Below are positions 56,635-64,000 of a stretch of DNA of 64,000 bases, piece after piece (the first letter of the stretch is position 1; each line of letters begins with the position of its first letter). The translations under genes were made by a program, and so were the position numbers. The notes under the pieces are model-generated. The model was not told where the DNA came from. It did not search any database and saw only the letters and a list, made by a program, of their open reading frames with translations. The stretch is from NCBI RefSeq assembly GCF_041075285.1, contig NZ_CP163512.1, forward strand, positions 744,001 through 808,000, read 5' to 3'. The stretch comes from Providencia rettgeri (GTDB taxonomy: Bacteria; Pseudomonadota; Gammaproteobacteria; Enterobacterales; Enterobacteriaceae).

Positions 56635-58386
56635 TTAGTCCATTTTAAAATTCAGTAGCGCAAACAGCTTATTGCGTTCACTTTCATTGATACATTTTCC
56701 ATTTTTATACAGCTTCGGAAATAACTTCTCCGGGTGGGAAAACGTAGTTTTTATCGTTGGAGTACCATCTTGTCCGACTAGTTGCTTCGCGTATATATAT
56801 TGATGAAGACGTTCAAGAGCAAGGTCTTCGGTTCTAAATATCACTTCGATACCGGCTGTCTCAACAGTAGCCTTAGCCTTTGCTAAGCGATTAAAAGACA
56901 TTATATCAGATAAACAATTCCCGGGTTCAAAATCGTTTTGATAGCCTTTTATTTTTAGCACCCCATTTGCATCTTCACACTCATAAAGCGAGGCAATACA
57001 AATAGTAATAGGCGAATAACCCGGTGGAAGCCCTAATCGTTTACCTTCATTAGCGGCTTCTTCGGCTAATTTAAATCGTATGTCTGCATATTTAGAATGT
57101 TTTGCTCTTAGTTCGGCGAAATATTCAAGAAATTCTAAACTTTTATCATATAGTTGCTCAGCACGTTCAGATTGAGCATAACGCTCATCCATGTAAACAC
57201 TGAGCATTTTCTCTAGAATTTCTGCAGGTTCAACAATATTTTCTTTACCCACAAAATCGACAATTGACTCGTAGTTACCTTTAAATACATCAATTAAATC
57301 ATCTCGACTTAATACATGCTTCTTATCTGTAGCTTTTTCCATCATGGCCAATAAAAATGAGAAACGATAACTTTTAGCAATCAGCCCTCTCAGCTGCCTT
57401 ACACGCTCCTGCAAAACCTTATTTTGACCACTTTCAATTTTTTTGTATTTTTCAATGATCTGAATGGTACAAAGATCCATCAAAACAATTGGCCTTTGGT
57501 TTTTGGGTTGAAGTTTCCGTAATTTTCCCGAATTAAAATAAGCATTAGGAACAACTAATCCATTCTGATTTAATGAAAAAATATGTGTTCGTAGCGAAAT
57601 CTCACCATACCTTTCAAAATCATAGGGTATATTTTCTTGTCGAATATGCTCATTAAGTCGCTGGTCAATGTCCGAAAATTGACCTTCTATTTCGGCATTC
57701 AGCGGGTATGATGAGTGCCAATATCGTTGATACCAGTCACAATCTTGAATTAAATCTGCGGAGCAAGATACATTGAGTAAAAGCGAATTTTCAAAAACGA
57801 AATGACTATTAAAATCGATATCATACCCTATATTCACCAAGGTGTGATACCACTGTAAAATAACAGTGAAAAATGCAACTTTTGACGTTAAGGCTAACTT
57901 GGGTAACTGCAAATCCCAACCTCGATACCAACCACCATTTTCGGCCGCAATTGTCGCTGAAAATGTCCCATTGGCATTTTTACGAAGTCTAAAACGAAGT
58001 TGTTTTGTCGTCAGTTCCCTCAAAAACTGGCTAAAATTCGGGTTAGAAAATGGAATTGCTGAAACGTGCGGTTCCATCGTTTCCGCATAATGTAGTGGAA
58101 ATAACGTCAAAAAGTTAGGATGATCGGCAATCCCCATATTCGATAATACTTGTTGCTGATGCTTTTTCGCCGTGGCCATCATGGTGCTAAATTGAGGATG
58201 ACCTAACGATTTCGCTAAGGCATTTAACGCCTGATTTTTTATTGCAGGATTATGCGAATGTGAACAATTGTCACCATCAAATATTTGAGGCAAAAGAAAA
58301 TCACAAAATGCGTGTGAAATAGGTTTTTGTGAAAGATGAAATGGGTAGACTTCACCATTAATCGGGGTGCGTTCAGAAGTATTCAT
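56635..58386 (-). CDS. Large island protein of unknown function, 583 aa
   Basis: AAAGG precedes the ATG, so it is probably expressed. The N-terminal NALAKSLGHPQFSTMMATA (near 52-70) resembles a short helical motif found in many plasmid and island proteins. In the middle, RPIVLMDLCTIQIIEKYKK near 300 could be the first strand and aspartate of a PIN-like nuclease, with acidic residues later (FLLAMMEKATD, ASLYECEDANG). This domain call is speculative. It lies between IS911 and a nuclease-helicase gene in a defence-rich island. Confidence 0.6.
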   Translation of the reverse strand: MNTSERTPINGEVYPFHLSQKPISHAFCDFLLPQIFDGDNCSHSHNPAIKNQALNALAKSLGHPQFSTMMATAKKHQQQVLSNMGIADHPNFLTLFPLHYAETMEPHVSAIPFSNPNFSQFLRELTTKQLRFRLRKNANGTFSATIAAENGGWYRGWDLQLPKLALTSKVAFFTVILQWYHTLVNIGYDIDFNSHFVFENSLLLNVSCSADLIQDCDWYQRYWHSSYPLNAEIEGQFSDIDQRLNEHIRQENIPYDFERYGEISLRTHIFSLNQNGLVVPNAYFNSGKLRKLQPKNQRPIVLMDLCTIQIIEKYKKIESGQNKVLQERVRQLRGLIAKSYRFSFLLAMMEKATDKKHVLSRDDLIDVFKGNYESIVDFVGKENIVEPAEILEKMLSVYMDERYAQSERAEQLYDKSLEFLEYFAELRAKHSKYADIRFKLAEEAANEGKRLGLPPGYSPITICIASLYECEDANGVLKIKGYQNDFEPGNCLSDIMSFNRLAKAKATVETAGIEVIFRTEDLALERLHQYIYAKQLVGQDGTPTIKTTFSHPEKLFPKLYKNGKCINESERNKLFALLNFKMD

Positions 58387-58929
58387 ATTTTTACCTTTAA
58401 TTTGGCTATGTGATAAAACGGGCCTGACTTACGCGTTTTGATAGCCAATGATTAAAGGATGACAGTCAAAACAAAATAGAGAAGCCATACAGTCAGTGGT
58501 CATTTCTCTATTATTAGGATAAACATAAAATTTCGGATAAAGCAACTACTGTTTTTAGTTTCTCAATTCTGCTGGTGATAGGTCAGGGTAATGCGCAATT
58601 CCTTTTTCTGGCTTGCGTATCGGGATGATGCTAATAATCACGCATATGGTGTTTGTGGAAATAAAAATATACAATATGTGGTGAATTAAGCTAAATGAAA
58701 AATCTAGTGGCGAAACGGAAATTGGCTAAAATCTATCAAACGTCCCAAAAAATAAACTGTGTAGAATGCCCATAGCGACGAGAAAAGACCGTGGATGAGG
58801 TCACTCAGGTAGCTGAAAGAAAAAATAGGTAACATATCGTAGGGTGGAAATTTGGGCGATTGCAAAAAAGTGACACTGTAGAGAAGTGTCACTCACGGGG
58901 GACAGAATTCTTGAGGAAAATGTGGTAAA
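58387..58929. other. Spacer between the two large island genes
   Basis: 543 bp without a convincing gene. The 62-aa minus-strand frame at 58704-58892 has no ribosome site or family features. The promoter of the 583-aa gene should lie at its left edge. Confidence 0.4.
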
Positions 58930-60423
58930 TCAATCCGTTTGCTGGAATTTGGGGGGATTTAATAGTGTTAAGCAGCGTTCGAGGATAGTGGGATTATTAA
59001 GAATAATAATTTTGAGTTGATTACGCGTGCGGGTCATGTTTTGGAATAGCATTTTTACTGCACTGTAATAAGAACGGCCTGAATAGGATAAATCGCCATT
59101 TGGTGCATAATAAAAAAATGTATCAATGATGACACCAACTTTATCAAACTCTTGGCCTATAACACTATGAGATTTTTTATTGTAGTGGTCTAAATAGTTC
59201 TCATGTGTAGCTATACCATATCTATTCGGTGTTAATTGTAATACTTCCCATCCTTCCAGCTTTAGATATTTTATTGCCAATTTAAGATAATCTAGATTGC
59301 TATAATATTCAAAGCTCACATTACCACAATTTAAAACGAAGTCATTTTTATTGTTATTAAAAAAACCTCGAATAAATGAGGCGACTTCTTTATTTGTCCT
59401 GATTTTATTGGTTAACCGAAAAATACTAATAGCCGGCAAAGTCTCTATTTTACCTGCAGTGTTATTGAGTGTCTCTGAATTATCTAATGTTTGTAATTTA
59501 TCAAATGAAAAAATGCATTTACAGTTTGATTGTAATATGTTCTTAATAAAAGAATCAAATTGATGAGGACGCATTCGTTGAACTTCATCAATGACAATGA
59601 TATCGTAATCATTGACATCGATATTCCCAATCTGTCTTATCGGTAGAATATTCCAGCCTTGTTCATTTAGAATATCTTGTCCTAGATTCAAGTTCCCACA
59701 ATGAATAATTAGTATTCGTTTGTTATCTGATTGTAAATCATTAGCAATGTCATAAACTAATAGGGTTTTTCCTGTACCAGCACTCCCAATGACTGCAGTA
59801 AAATGATTTCCTGAAGGGGTATTTGTTCTGGCAATCACAACCCGTTTGATATCACTTTGTTGCCCTGTTAAAAAATACTGACCGGCTAAAAACTTATCGG
59901 TTGAGTTAAAGGGAGAAACCAGATAATTTGATGGGTTAAATAATGAATTTATATTTTCAAGGTTATGGGGATTTTGGTTTGCTAATATATCCTGCAAAAC
60001 TAAAGGTTCTACTAAAATTAAATCGTTATCCGTTAATAAAAATAACGAATCTGTAGATGATACATAAGTGAAGTTAAAGACTTTCTCATTGAGGAACTTT
60101 AAATAATAACGATTTTGGATTAATTGTTTTTTTATTTTTTCTTCGGTACACTCACGCTTTAATTCTATATTAATAATGTAATTATCACCAATTCGGAGTA
60201 AGTCAAATTCTTTACTAATCTGAGGAATGCTATAACCAACAAAAAAATGACTAAATATCCGTTTATCAGTGCAGTTATTATCTAGTTTAATAACAAAGTC
60301 TTTTAATACTTCGACTTCATCAGGTTTAATGCCGATTCCATGATATTGATAATAACGCGAGAAATAGTCTTCACTTAATGTATTTGCTGCTTGGGTGAGT
60401 GAAATTAAGTTAATATGTTTCAT
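58930..60423 (-). CDS. PD-(D/E)xK nuclease - SF1 helicase fusion (DUF2075-like), candidate defence protein
   Basis: A 497-aa protein. The N-terminal part has a restriction-type nuclease pattern: the aspartate in KEFDLLRIGDN (about 74) and ExK in IINIELKREC (about 87-89), followed by QNRYYL. The helicase part has Walker A GSAGTGKT (213-220), Walker B IVIDEVQ (276-282), NKIRTN near 350 and a C-terminal MTRTRNQL arginine motif. Such nuclease-helicase fusions are often stand-alone antiphage proteins. No known system name is assigned. Confidence 0.75.
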   Translation of the reverse strand: MKHINLISLTQAANTLSEDYFSRYYQYHGIGIKPDEVEVLKDFVIKLDNNCTDKRIFSHFFVGYSIPQISKEFDLLRIGDNYIINIELKRECTEEKIKKQLIQNRYYLKFLNEKVFNFTYVSSTDSLFLLTDNDLILVEPLVLQDILANQNPHNLENINSLFNPSNYLVSPFNSTDKFLAGQYFLTGQQSDIKRVVIARTNTPSGNHFTAVIGSAGTGKTLLVYDIANDLQSDNKRILIIHCGNLNLGQDILNEQGWNILPIRQIGNIDVNDYDIIVIDEVQRMRPHQFDSFIKNILQSNCKCIFSFDKLQTLDNSETLNNTAGKIETLPAISIFRLTNKIRTNKEVASFIRGFFNNNKNDFVLNCGNVSFEYYSNLDYLKLAIKYLKLEGWEVLQLTPNRYGIATHENYLDHYNKKSHSVIGQEFDKVGVIIDTFFYYAPNGDLSYSGRSYYSAVKMLFQNMTRTRNQLKIIILNNPTILERCLTLLNPPKFQQTD

Positions 60424-60600
60424 TTGGGTTTCCTTACACCGTCATAAAATCGTTTTTTAGTGATTATACGCCATCTTCTCAAAATGAATAAGATAGAAAT
60501 ACGATTAGAATATCTTACTTTACAACCAAAATAAACAGGCTAAAAAGCGACGAAATGACACTTGACCGCTAATAATACATTTGACTAGATTTGAATTGAA

Positions 60601-60745
60601 ACGATGGCGGTATGGAATGAATTAGGGTCAGAAACGTGTGGCTGAAGAACTGAGCGTGGGCGCGTGAAGTTACAATCGGTATGAAAAAATGCAAAACATA
60701 GCTAAACTCGTTGAGTTAGCGGCGTTTGCGTTAAGCATAAATTGA
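60601..60745 (+). pseudogene. Remnant of a helix-turn-helix regulator
   Basis: A plus-strand frame reads GQKRVAEELSVGA, a stop, then NRYEKMQNIAKLVELAAF and ALSIN to a stop. This is the pattern of an XRE-type repressor with nonsense changes. The remaining sequence between 60424 and 60874 shows no gene. Confidence 0.45.
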
Positions 60746-60874
60746 AAAAGAGATAGGCTACTTTGCAATGATTCACCAATTCATTATCATCAATTACCGT
60801 CACATCTACTAGCGGGAACCGTTGGAGCTACAATTTATTGGCAATATAGACGGTGTATAGCACTGTACTGTTAG

Positions 60875-60902
60875 TGTACCAGCTCAAATTTGAGCTGGTA
60901 CA
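60875..60902. terminator. 28-bp palindrome after the integrase
   Basis: TGTACCAGCTCAAA and its exact complement meet without a loop, eight bp after the integrase stop on the minus strand. It could end transcription in both directions. Confidence 0.6.
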
Positions 60903-60909
60903 ACATAAA

Positions 60910-62088
60910 CTACCCAACTAGAGATATCCCCCTTATCCCTCCTTCAATAATACTCCCCCTATCTGCTTCCTCGATAAAATCAGCCCACCATTGCATCATA
61001 GGGCGTCTTTGCTCTAGGTAGTCACTACGGTTATAGGCACGTCTCACTTCGTTTTTATCGACGTGGGCTAGAGCGGCTTCAATCACATCAGGTGGGAAAC
61101 CTTGTTCATTGAGGGCGGTACTAGCAATTGAACGTAGACCGTGTGAGACTAATACACCTCCGAACCCAGCGCGTTTTAATGCAGCATTGACGGTTTGGCT
61201 ATGCATGGGTTGAGTAGGCTTGATACGACTAGGAAAGATAAACTCACGATGACTACTTAATGGTTTCATTAGCTCTAAAATAGCTAAAGCTGCGTCAGAT
61301 AATGGAACAGTGTGCTCACGGTTCATCTTCATTCTAGCGGCCGGTATCTTCCATTCTTTGGTTTCAACGTTGATTTCATTCCAACGGGCTTCAGCGGCTT
61401 CGGCAGGGCGGGATATGGTAAGCAGCTGCCACATAAACAAGCATCGAGTCGATAGGCTAATACTAGCTGTACGCATTGTCTGCATGAGCTTTGGCAGCTG
61501 ATCAGGGGGAATACTTGGCATATTCTTTTTCTTGGGTTTTTCAAAAGCTTTACCAATGTTGATACTTGGTACGGCATCAATTAAGCCAGTATTTTGAGCG
61601 TAGATCATCACTTCGTTGATACGCTGACATAGGCGGCGAACAGTTTCTAGCGCACCTCTAGCTTGAACTGGTTGTATTGCTTGAACCAATATATGCGCTT
61701 TGATATCGGTAACACTAATATCACCAATAGCGGGGAAGACATCTCTTTCAAGTGAACGCCAGATATCATTACCATAATCTTCGGTTACGGTGGACTTCTT
61801 CACTTCCCACCAACGTTCAGCAACTAGTTGAAAGGTATTTGCCTTAGCTTCTAAGGTGTTACGGACTTGCTCTTTATGGTGATCTTGTGGGTCTATCTGC
61901 TTAGCGAGTAGTGTTTTTGCTTCAAGGCGGTAACTACGTGCATCAGCAAGACTGACGGCAGGGTAAGACCCAAGGCTCTTTTTAGCTCGTTTTTTAGTGA
62001 GAGGGCGAATGTAGCGAAATGACCACAACTTGCTGCCATTGTTTTTAGGCACCTCAAAAACTATAAAGGTTAACGAGGTGCCTATCAA
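60910..62088 (-). CDS. P4-type tyrosine integrase, N-terminus altered
   Basis: A 392-aa site-specific recombinase. NGSKLWSFRYIRPLTKKRAKKS belongs to the DUF4102 arm-binding domain, although about 30 usual residues before it are absent. The catalytic arginine is in TISRPAEAAEARW, the HxxR in SHGLRSIAST, then LAHVDKNEVRRAYNRSDY near the C-terminus with the tyrosine. Only a TTG start is available (62088), and the first 14 codons read through AGGTGCCT repeats, so the 5' end may be rearranged. It faces away from the ssrA end at 62209. Confidence 0.82.
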   Translation of the reverse strand: MIGTSLTFIVFEVPKNNGSKLWSFRYIRPLTKKRAKKSLGSYPAVSLADARSYRLEAKTLLAKQIDPQDHHKEQVRNTLEAKANTFQLVAERWWEVKKSTVTEDYGNDIWRSLERDVFPAIGDISVTDIKAHILVQAIQPVQARGALETVRRLCQRINEVMIYAQNTGLIDAVPSINIGKAFEKPKKKNMPSIPPDQLPKLMQTMRTASISLSTRCLFMWQLLTISRPAEAAEARWNEINVETKEWKIPAARMKMNREHTVPLSDAALAILELMKPLSSHREFIFPSRIKPTQPMHSQTVNAALKRAGFGGVLVSHGLRSIASTALNEQGFPPDVIEAALAHVDKNEVRRAYNRSDYLEQRRPMMQWWADFIEEADRGSIIEGGIRGISLVG

Positions 62089-62142
62089 GGTGCCTAAGAT
62101 GATTGGATTTAATTAGGTGACATCAGACTGTGCAGGACATAA

Positions 62143-62176
62143 AAAAGCCCGCAACTCATTGAGTTAGCGGGCTTTT
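62143..62176 (-). terminator. Terminator of ssrA (retained with the 3' end)
   Basis: AAAAGCCCGC and GCGGGCTTTT enclose a second stem (AACTCA with TGAGTT). It lies 33 bp beyond the tmRNA 3' CCA on the minus strand and runs into T residues. Confidence 0.85.
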
Positions 62177-62208
62177 CAGTCTTCTTTGGACGTCCTTAGA
62201 AGATAATT

Positions 62209-62241
62209 TGGTGGAGCTGGCGGGAGTTGAACCCGAGTCCG
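62209..62241 (-). other. ssrA: 33-bp copy of the ssrA (tmRNA) 3' end; island attachment site
   Basis: On the minus strand it gives a tmRNA T-arm and acceptor end: GGGTTCAACTCCC and then GCCAGCTCCACCA. Upstream (62242 onward) there is no tmRNA body, so this is a partial copy. Integrases of this class insert at the ssrA 3' end and duplicate it. It marks an att junction between the integrase island and the DNA to the right. Confidence 0.85.
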
Positions 62242-62291
62242 TAATTTTTTAATTGATTGATTATAAAAGAGTATTTTTAGTAATCATCAAT

Positions 62292-62314
62292 CATGTGCAC
62301 TAGGTGTGCACATG
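62292..62314. promoter_or_regulatory. Inverted repeat, possible operator
   Basis: CATGTGCAC and GTGCACATG (nine-bp arms, 5-bp spacer). It lies in the 357-bp spacer between the ssrA end and the ABC-3C operon. Regulator unknown. Confidence 0.45.
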
Positions 62315-62459
62315 GAGGTCATAGTGTAGTTCTGGTATAGAGTTTTTATTTCAGCAGGTTATCTAACTTTTGATGTTTTTATCTAAGAGTTTTAGGGGGG
62401 AGTTTGTTATTTTTGTGATGCCTTATTGAAATTAAAAGCTTGCTAAGAAAAACAATACA

Positions 62460-62475
62460 CTGTATTTTTATACAG
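62460..62475. promoter_or_regulatory. LexA (SOS) box upstream of the ABC-3C operon
   Basis: CTGTATTTTTATACAG has the CTGT-N8-ACAG form of enterobacterial LexA boxes and a nearly alternating AT core. It lies 123 bp before the first gene. It predicts induction of the operon by DNA damage. Confidence 0.65.
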
Positions 62476-62598
62476 CTATGATGCAATGGTATGATATAGA
62501 TGTTACGCATGTCTATATTCAAAAGCATAGCAGTTGTACATATTATTTATAATAACTATGATGTTAAGTAACTTCGCTTCTATTATAAGGACTTGTAA

Positions 62599-62793
62599 AT
62601 GGACTGGGTTACTCACATAGTAAGTTTTATCGTTGGTTTAGGTGCTGGTTGGACATTGCGAATCGCTTTTATCTCTAGAAAAACATCTATAGAGCTTAAA
62701 AGCAATGATGCTAACTATAATGTTAGCCAAACTAAAAATAATGTTACTAATGGTAATATTGTTGGACGTGACCAAAATAACTCCAGTCGTTGA
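62599..62793 (+). CDS. 64-aa single-TM protein with C-terminal amyloid-like motif
   Basis: MDWVTHIVSFIVGLGAGWTL starts an N-terminal membrane helix (about residues 4-25), followed by a basic segment. The C-terminal part (about 39-61) is asparagine/glutamine-rich and ends NVTNGNIVGRDQNN. This matches the N-terminus of the next protein (RVDNGSIVAGDQHN). AAGGA precedes the ATG. It is the first gene of an ABC-3C-type operon. I infer a membrane effector recruited by the shared motif; no family is recognised. Confidence 0.6.
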   Translation: MDWVTHIVSFIVGLGAGWTLRIAFISRKTSIELKSNDANYNVSQTKNNVTNGNIVGRDQNNSSR

Positions 62794-62804
62794 GAGGTTA
62801 GTCG

Positions 62805-63386
62805 GTGTTTACAACTCCTCGAGCACAGATACATACACAACAAACTGGGAATCGTGTTGATAATGGTAGCATTGTTGCAGGTGACCAGCATAACCATATC
62901 TATGGTAACTCTAAGGTTAATAGAGAGTTACTTGAGCTCTACGAGCGCTTGAGAAATGATGATTTTGGTGAGCGTAGCGCTCAATTCAATGAAAAGCTTA
63001 ATCATTATTTCACTGCTCAAAATGAAACGGATGTAAGGGGGTTAGACGCTAAGCTTACTGATAGTAATAGAGAAGATTTGTTGTTTGCCGCAAAGATGTT
63101 TAAGCAGCAAGCAACTATGGCTATTATGAAAAAGCAAACATCCAAATCAGCTCAGAGAATATTCGTAATTCTTCTTGATAGAATATATTTTGATTTTCTA
63201 ATGAAAGTTAACCCATTAATTCATAATGACAGTGATCGTATTACTGTCGATTCAAAAATTACAGAAATAATTGAAACCCTATATGAAACTCTAGGGGAAA
63301 ATCCTCTAGAATTAACACCAACAGATTTGTTGGGTTTATTATTTTTTCTGGGGGGGAATTGTCATATAAGGTGGGATAAATGTTAA
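62805..63386 (+). CDS. ABC-3C-associated protein with N-terminal amyloid-like motif, 193 aa
   Basis: It starts with GTG, with GAGAGG well spaced upstream, 11 bp after the preceding stop. Residues about 17-34 read RVDNGSIVAGDQHNHIYG, the motif shared with the 64-aa protein. The rest is helical and ends GLLFFLGGNCHIRWDKC, in the style of the C-terminal domains of ABC-three-component proteins. It overlaps the start of the MC5-like gene by seven bases. I infer that it couples the effector to the ATPase complex. Confidence 0.65.
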   Translation: MFTTPRAQIHTQQTGNRVDNGSIVAGDQHNHIYGNSKVNRELLELYERLRNDDFGERSAQFNEKLNHYFTAQNETDVRGLDAKLTDSNREDLLFAAKMFKQQATMAIMKKQTSKSAQRIFVILLDRIYFDFLMKVNPLIHNDSDRITVDSKITEIIETLYETLGENPLELTPTDLLGLLFFLGGNCHIRWDKC

Positions 63387-63880
63387 TTTATCATCCTGCG
63401 TTTGACGCATACCATTGTCTTTTCCGAATGATTGCATTGATTGATCATCTAAATACTGCAGAAGTTGATAAAGTAAGAATACTTGATTTTTATATGATTT
63501 TTCCAGCTATGATAGCCAATATAAGAATGCCACCCACACAAAGTGGAGCGAAATCTTTGGCCAGAAAATATAAAAATGAGTATAGGGATCCTATTAACTC
63601 ACTTTCTACCTTTAGAGATATGCATCAAATACAAATGTCAGCTTTGAAATGTCTTGCTGCAACAGGTCTGATAGATTTATCTAAGTTAGAATATGGAGTT
63701 ATAACAAGAACTACTACAGAGATTCCTAATGATTTATTAATCACCATGCAAAGTTTTCTCAATGATAAGGCTGATATAAGCGATTTTATAATTAATGAAC
63801 TTTCTCAGTTTGATTTGACAGGTAAAGATGGGTTAAAGGACCGGACTCAATTAATGGAGTATAGATATGACTTTTCTTAG
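63380..63880 (+). CDS. ABC-3C middle component, MC5-like
   Basis: A 166-aa protein starting MLIYHPAFDAYHCLFRMIAL, the form I know from middle component 5 of ABC-three-component systems. RILDFYMIFPAMIANIRMP and FRDMHQIQMSALKCLAATG are further conserved pieces. Middle components resemble winged-helix (kleisin-partner-like) proteins of SMC complexes. GGTGGG precedes the ATG, and the gene overlaps its neighbours on both sides. Confidence 0.75.
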   Translation: MLIYHPAFDAYHCLFRMIALIDHLNTAEVDKVRILDFYMIFPAMIANIRMPPTQSGAKSLARKYKNEYRDPINSLSTFRDMHQIQMSALKCLAATGLIDLSKLEYGVITRTTTEIPNDLLITMQSFLNDKADISDFIINELSQFDLTGKDGLKDRTQLMEYRYDFS

Positions 63881-64000
63881 TCCAACATTTTGGGTGAGTG
63901 AAATTCGTGTTTTTCAACATGGTCACCAAGCATTTGGTTGTAAGTTTCACAAAGGTGTTAACGTAATAAGAGGTCGCAATAGCTCAGGAAAAACAACAAT
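63867..64000 (+). CDS. ABC-3C ATPase (SMC/Rad50-like), 5' part only
   Basis: The frame starts at 63867, 14 bases inside the preceding gene. It reads MTFLSPTFWVSEIRVF, then VNVIRGRNSSGKTT, a Walker A P-loop of the RecF/SMC kind preceded by the usual first beta-strands. It runs off the window end. It should be the ATPase that completes the three-component system. Confidence 0.75.
   Translation, partial: MTFLSPTFWVSEIRVFQHGHQAFGCKFHKGVNVIRGRNSSGKTT

Noticed and set aside
58704..58892. Minus-strand 62-aa frame upstream of the 583-aa gene.
   Set aside because: No ribosome site, odd composition and no family. Treated as non-coding.

Overview
The window looks like a chromosomal segment of an AT-rich gammaproteobacterium of the family Morganellaceae, most likely Providencia. 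This is judged from low GC, enterobacterial-type gene families (YdgJ, YneE, FrmRAB, HmuRSTUV, GalETKM, OpgE), orphan Hcp/type VI cargo genes and an ssrA (tmRNA) 3' end. No database search was run, so names rest on motif and protein-family recognition.

Region 1 (1-33 kb) is ordinary metabolic backbone. It holds a DeoR regulator with a YdgJ-type oxidoreductase, a bestrophin-like channel, formaldehyde detoxification (frmR-frmA-frmB with its operator), and two small HEAT-repeat paralogues. A Fur-boxed haemin operon follows (hemP-hmuR-hmuS-hmuT-hmuU-hmuV). Next come a UhpC-like transporter, a galactose regulon (galE-galT-galK-galM, galR and a sodium/sugar symporter, with GalR operators), and a GMC oxidoreductase. 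The region ends with a LacI-controlled five-gene sugar operon (GNAT, MFS, two Gfo/Idh/MocA dehydrogenases, TIM-barrel epimerase) with two operators 21 bp apart.

Region 2 (33-46.5 kb) is a decay and rearrangement zone. It contains a frameshifted opgE-like gene whose lesion lies in a perfect 34-bp palindrome, frameshifted copC and copD, degraded prophage and IS pieces, and truncated genes. It also contains a type VI cargo patch: a putative membrane-active effector, its probable DUF1240-like immunity partner, and an hcp broken by a junction with a HEAT-repeat gene. Two tandem lipoprotein paralogues close it, one of them frameshifted.

Region 3 (46.5-62.24 kb) is a mobile/defence island. It carries a two-gene Hachiman system (hamA, hamB), a clipped IrmA-like gene, lambda-like O and P replication genes cut by IS elements, a complete IS911-like element, an unrecognised 583-aa protein, and a PD-(D/E)xK nuclease-SF1 helicase fusion. 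It ends with a P4-type integrase next to a 33-bp copy of the ssrA 3' end and its terminator. Because the body of ssrA is not attached to that copy, the site looks like the junction of two islands integrated in tandem at ssrA.

Region 4 (62.24-64 kb) begins a second island with an ABC three-component (ABC-3C) defence operon. It contains a 64-aa single-TM protein, a 193-aa protein, an MC5-like middle component and the start of an SMC/Rad50-like ATPase. A near-consensus LexA (SOS) box lies upstream. The small TM protein (C-terminus) and the 193-aa protein (N-terminus) share a matching glycine/asparagine motif resembling bacterial amyloid-signalling motifs. This is the most interesting signal in the window.
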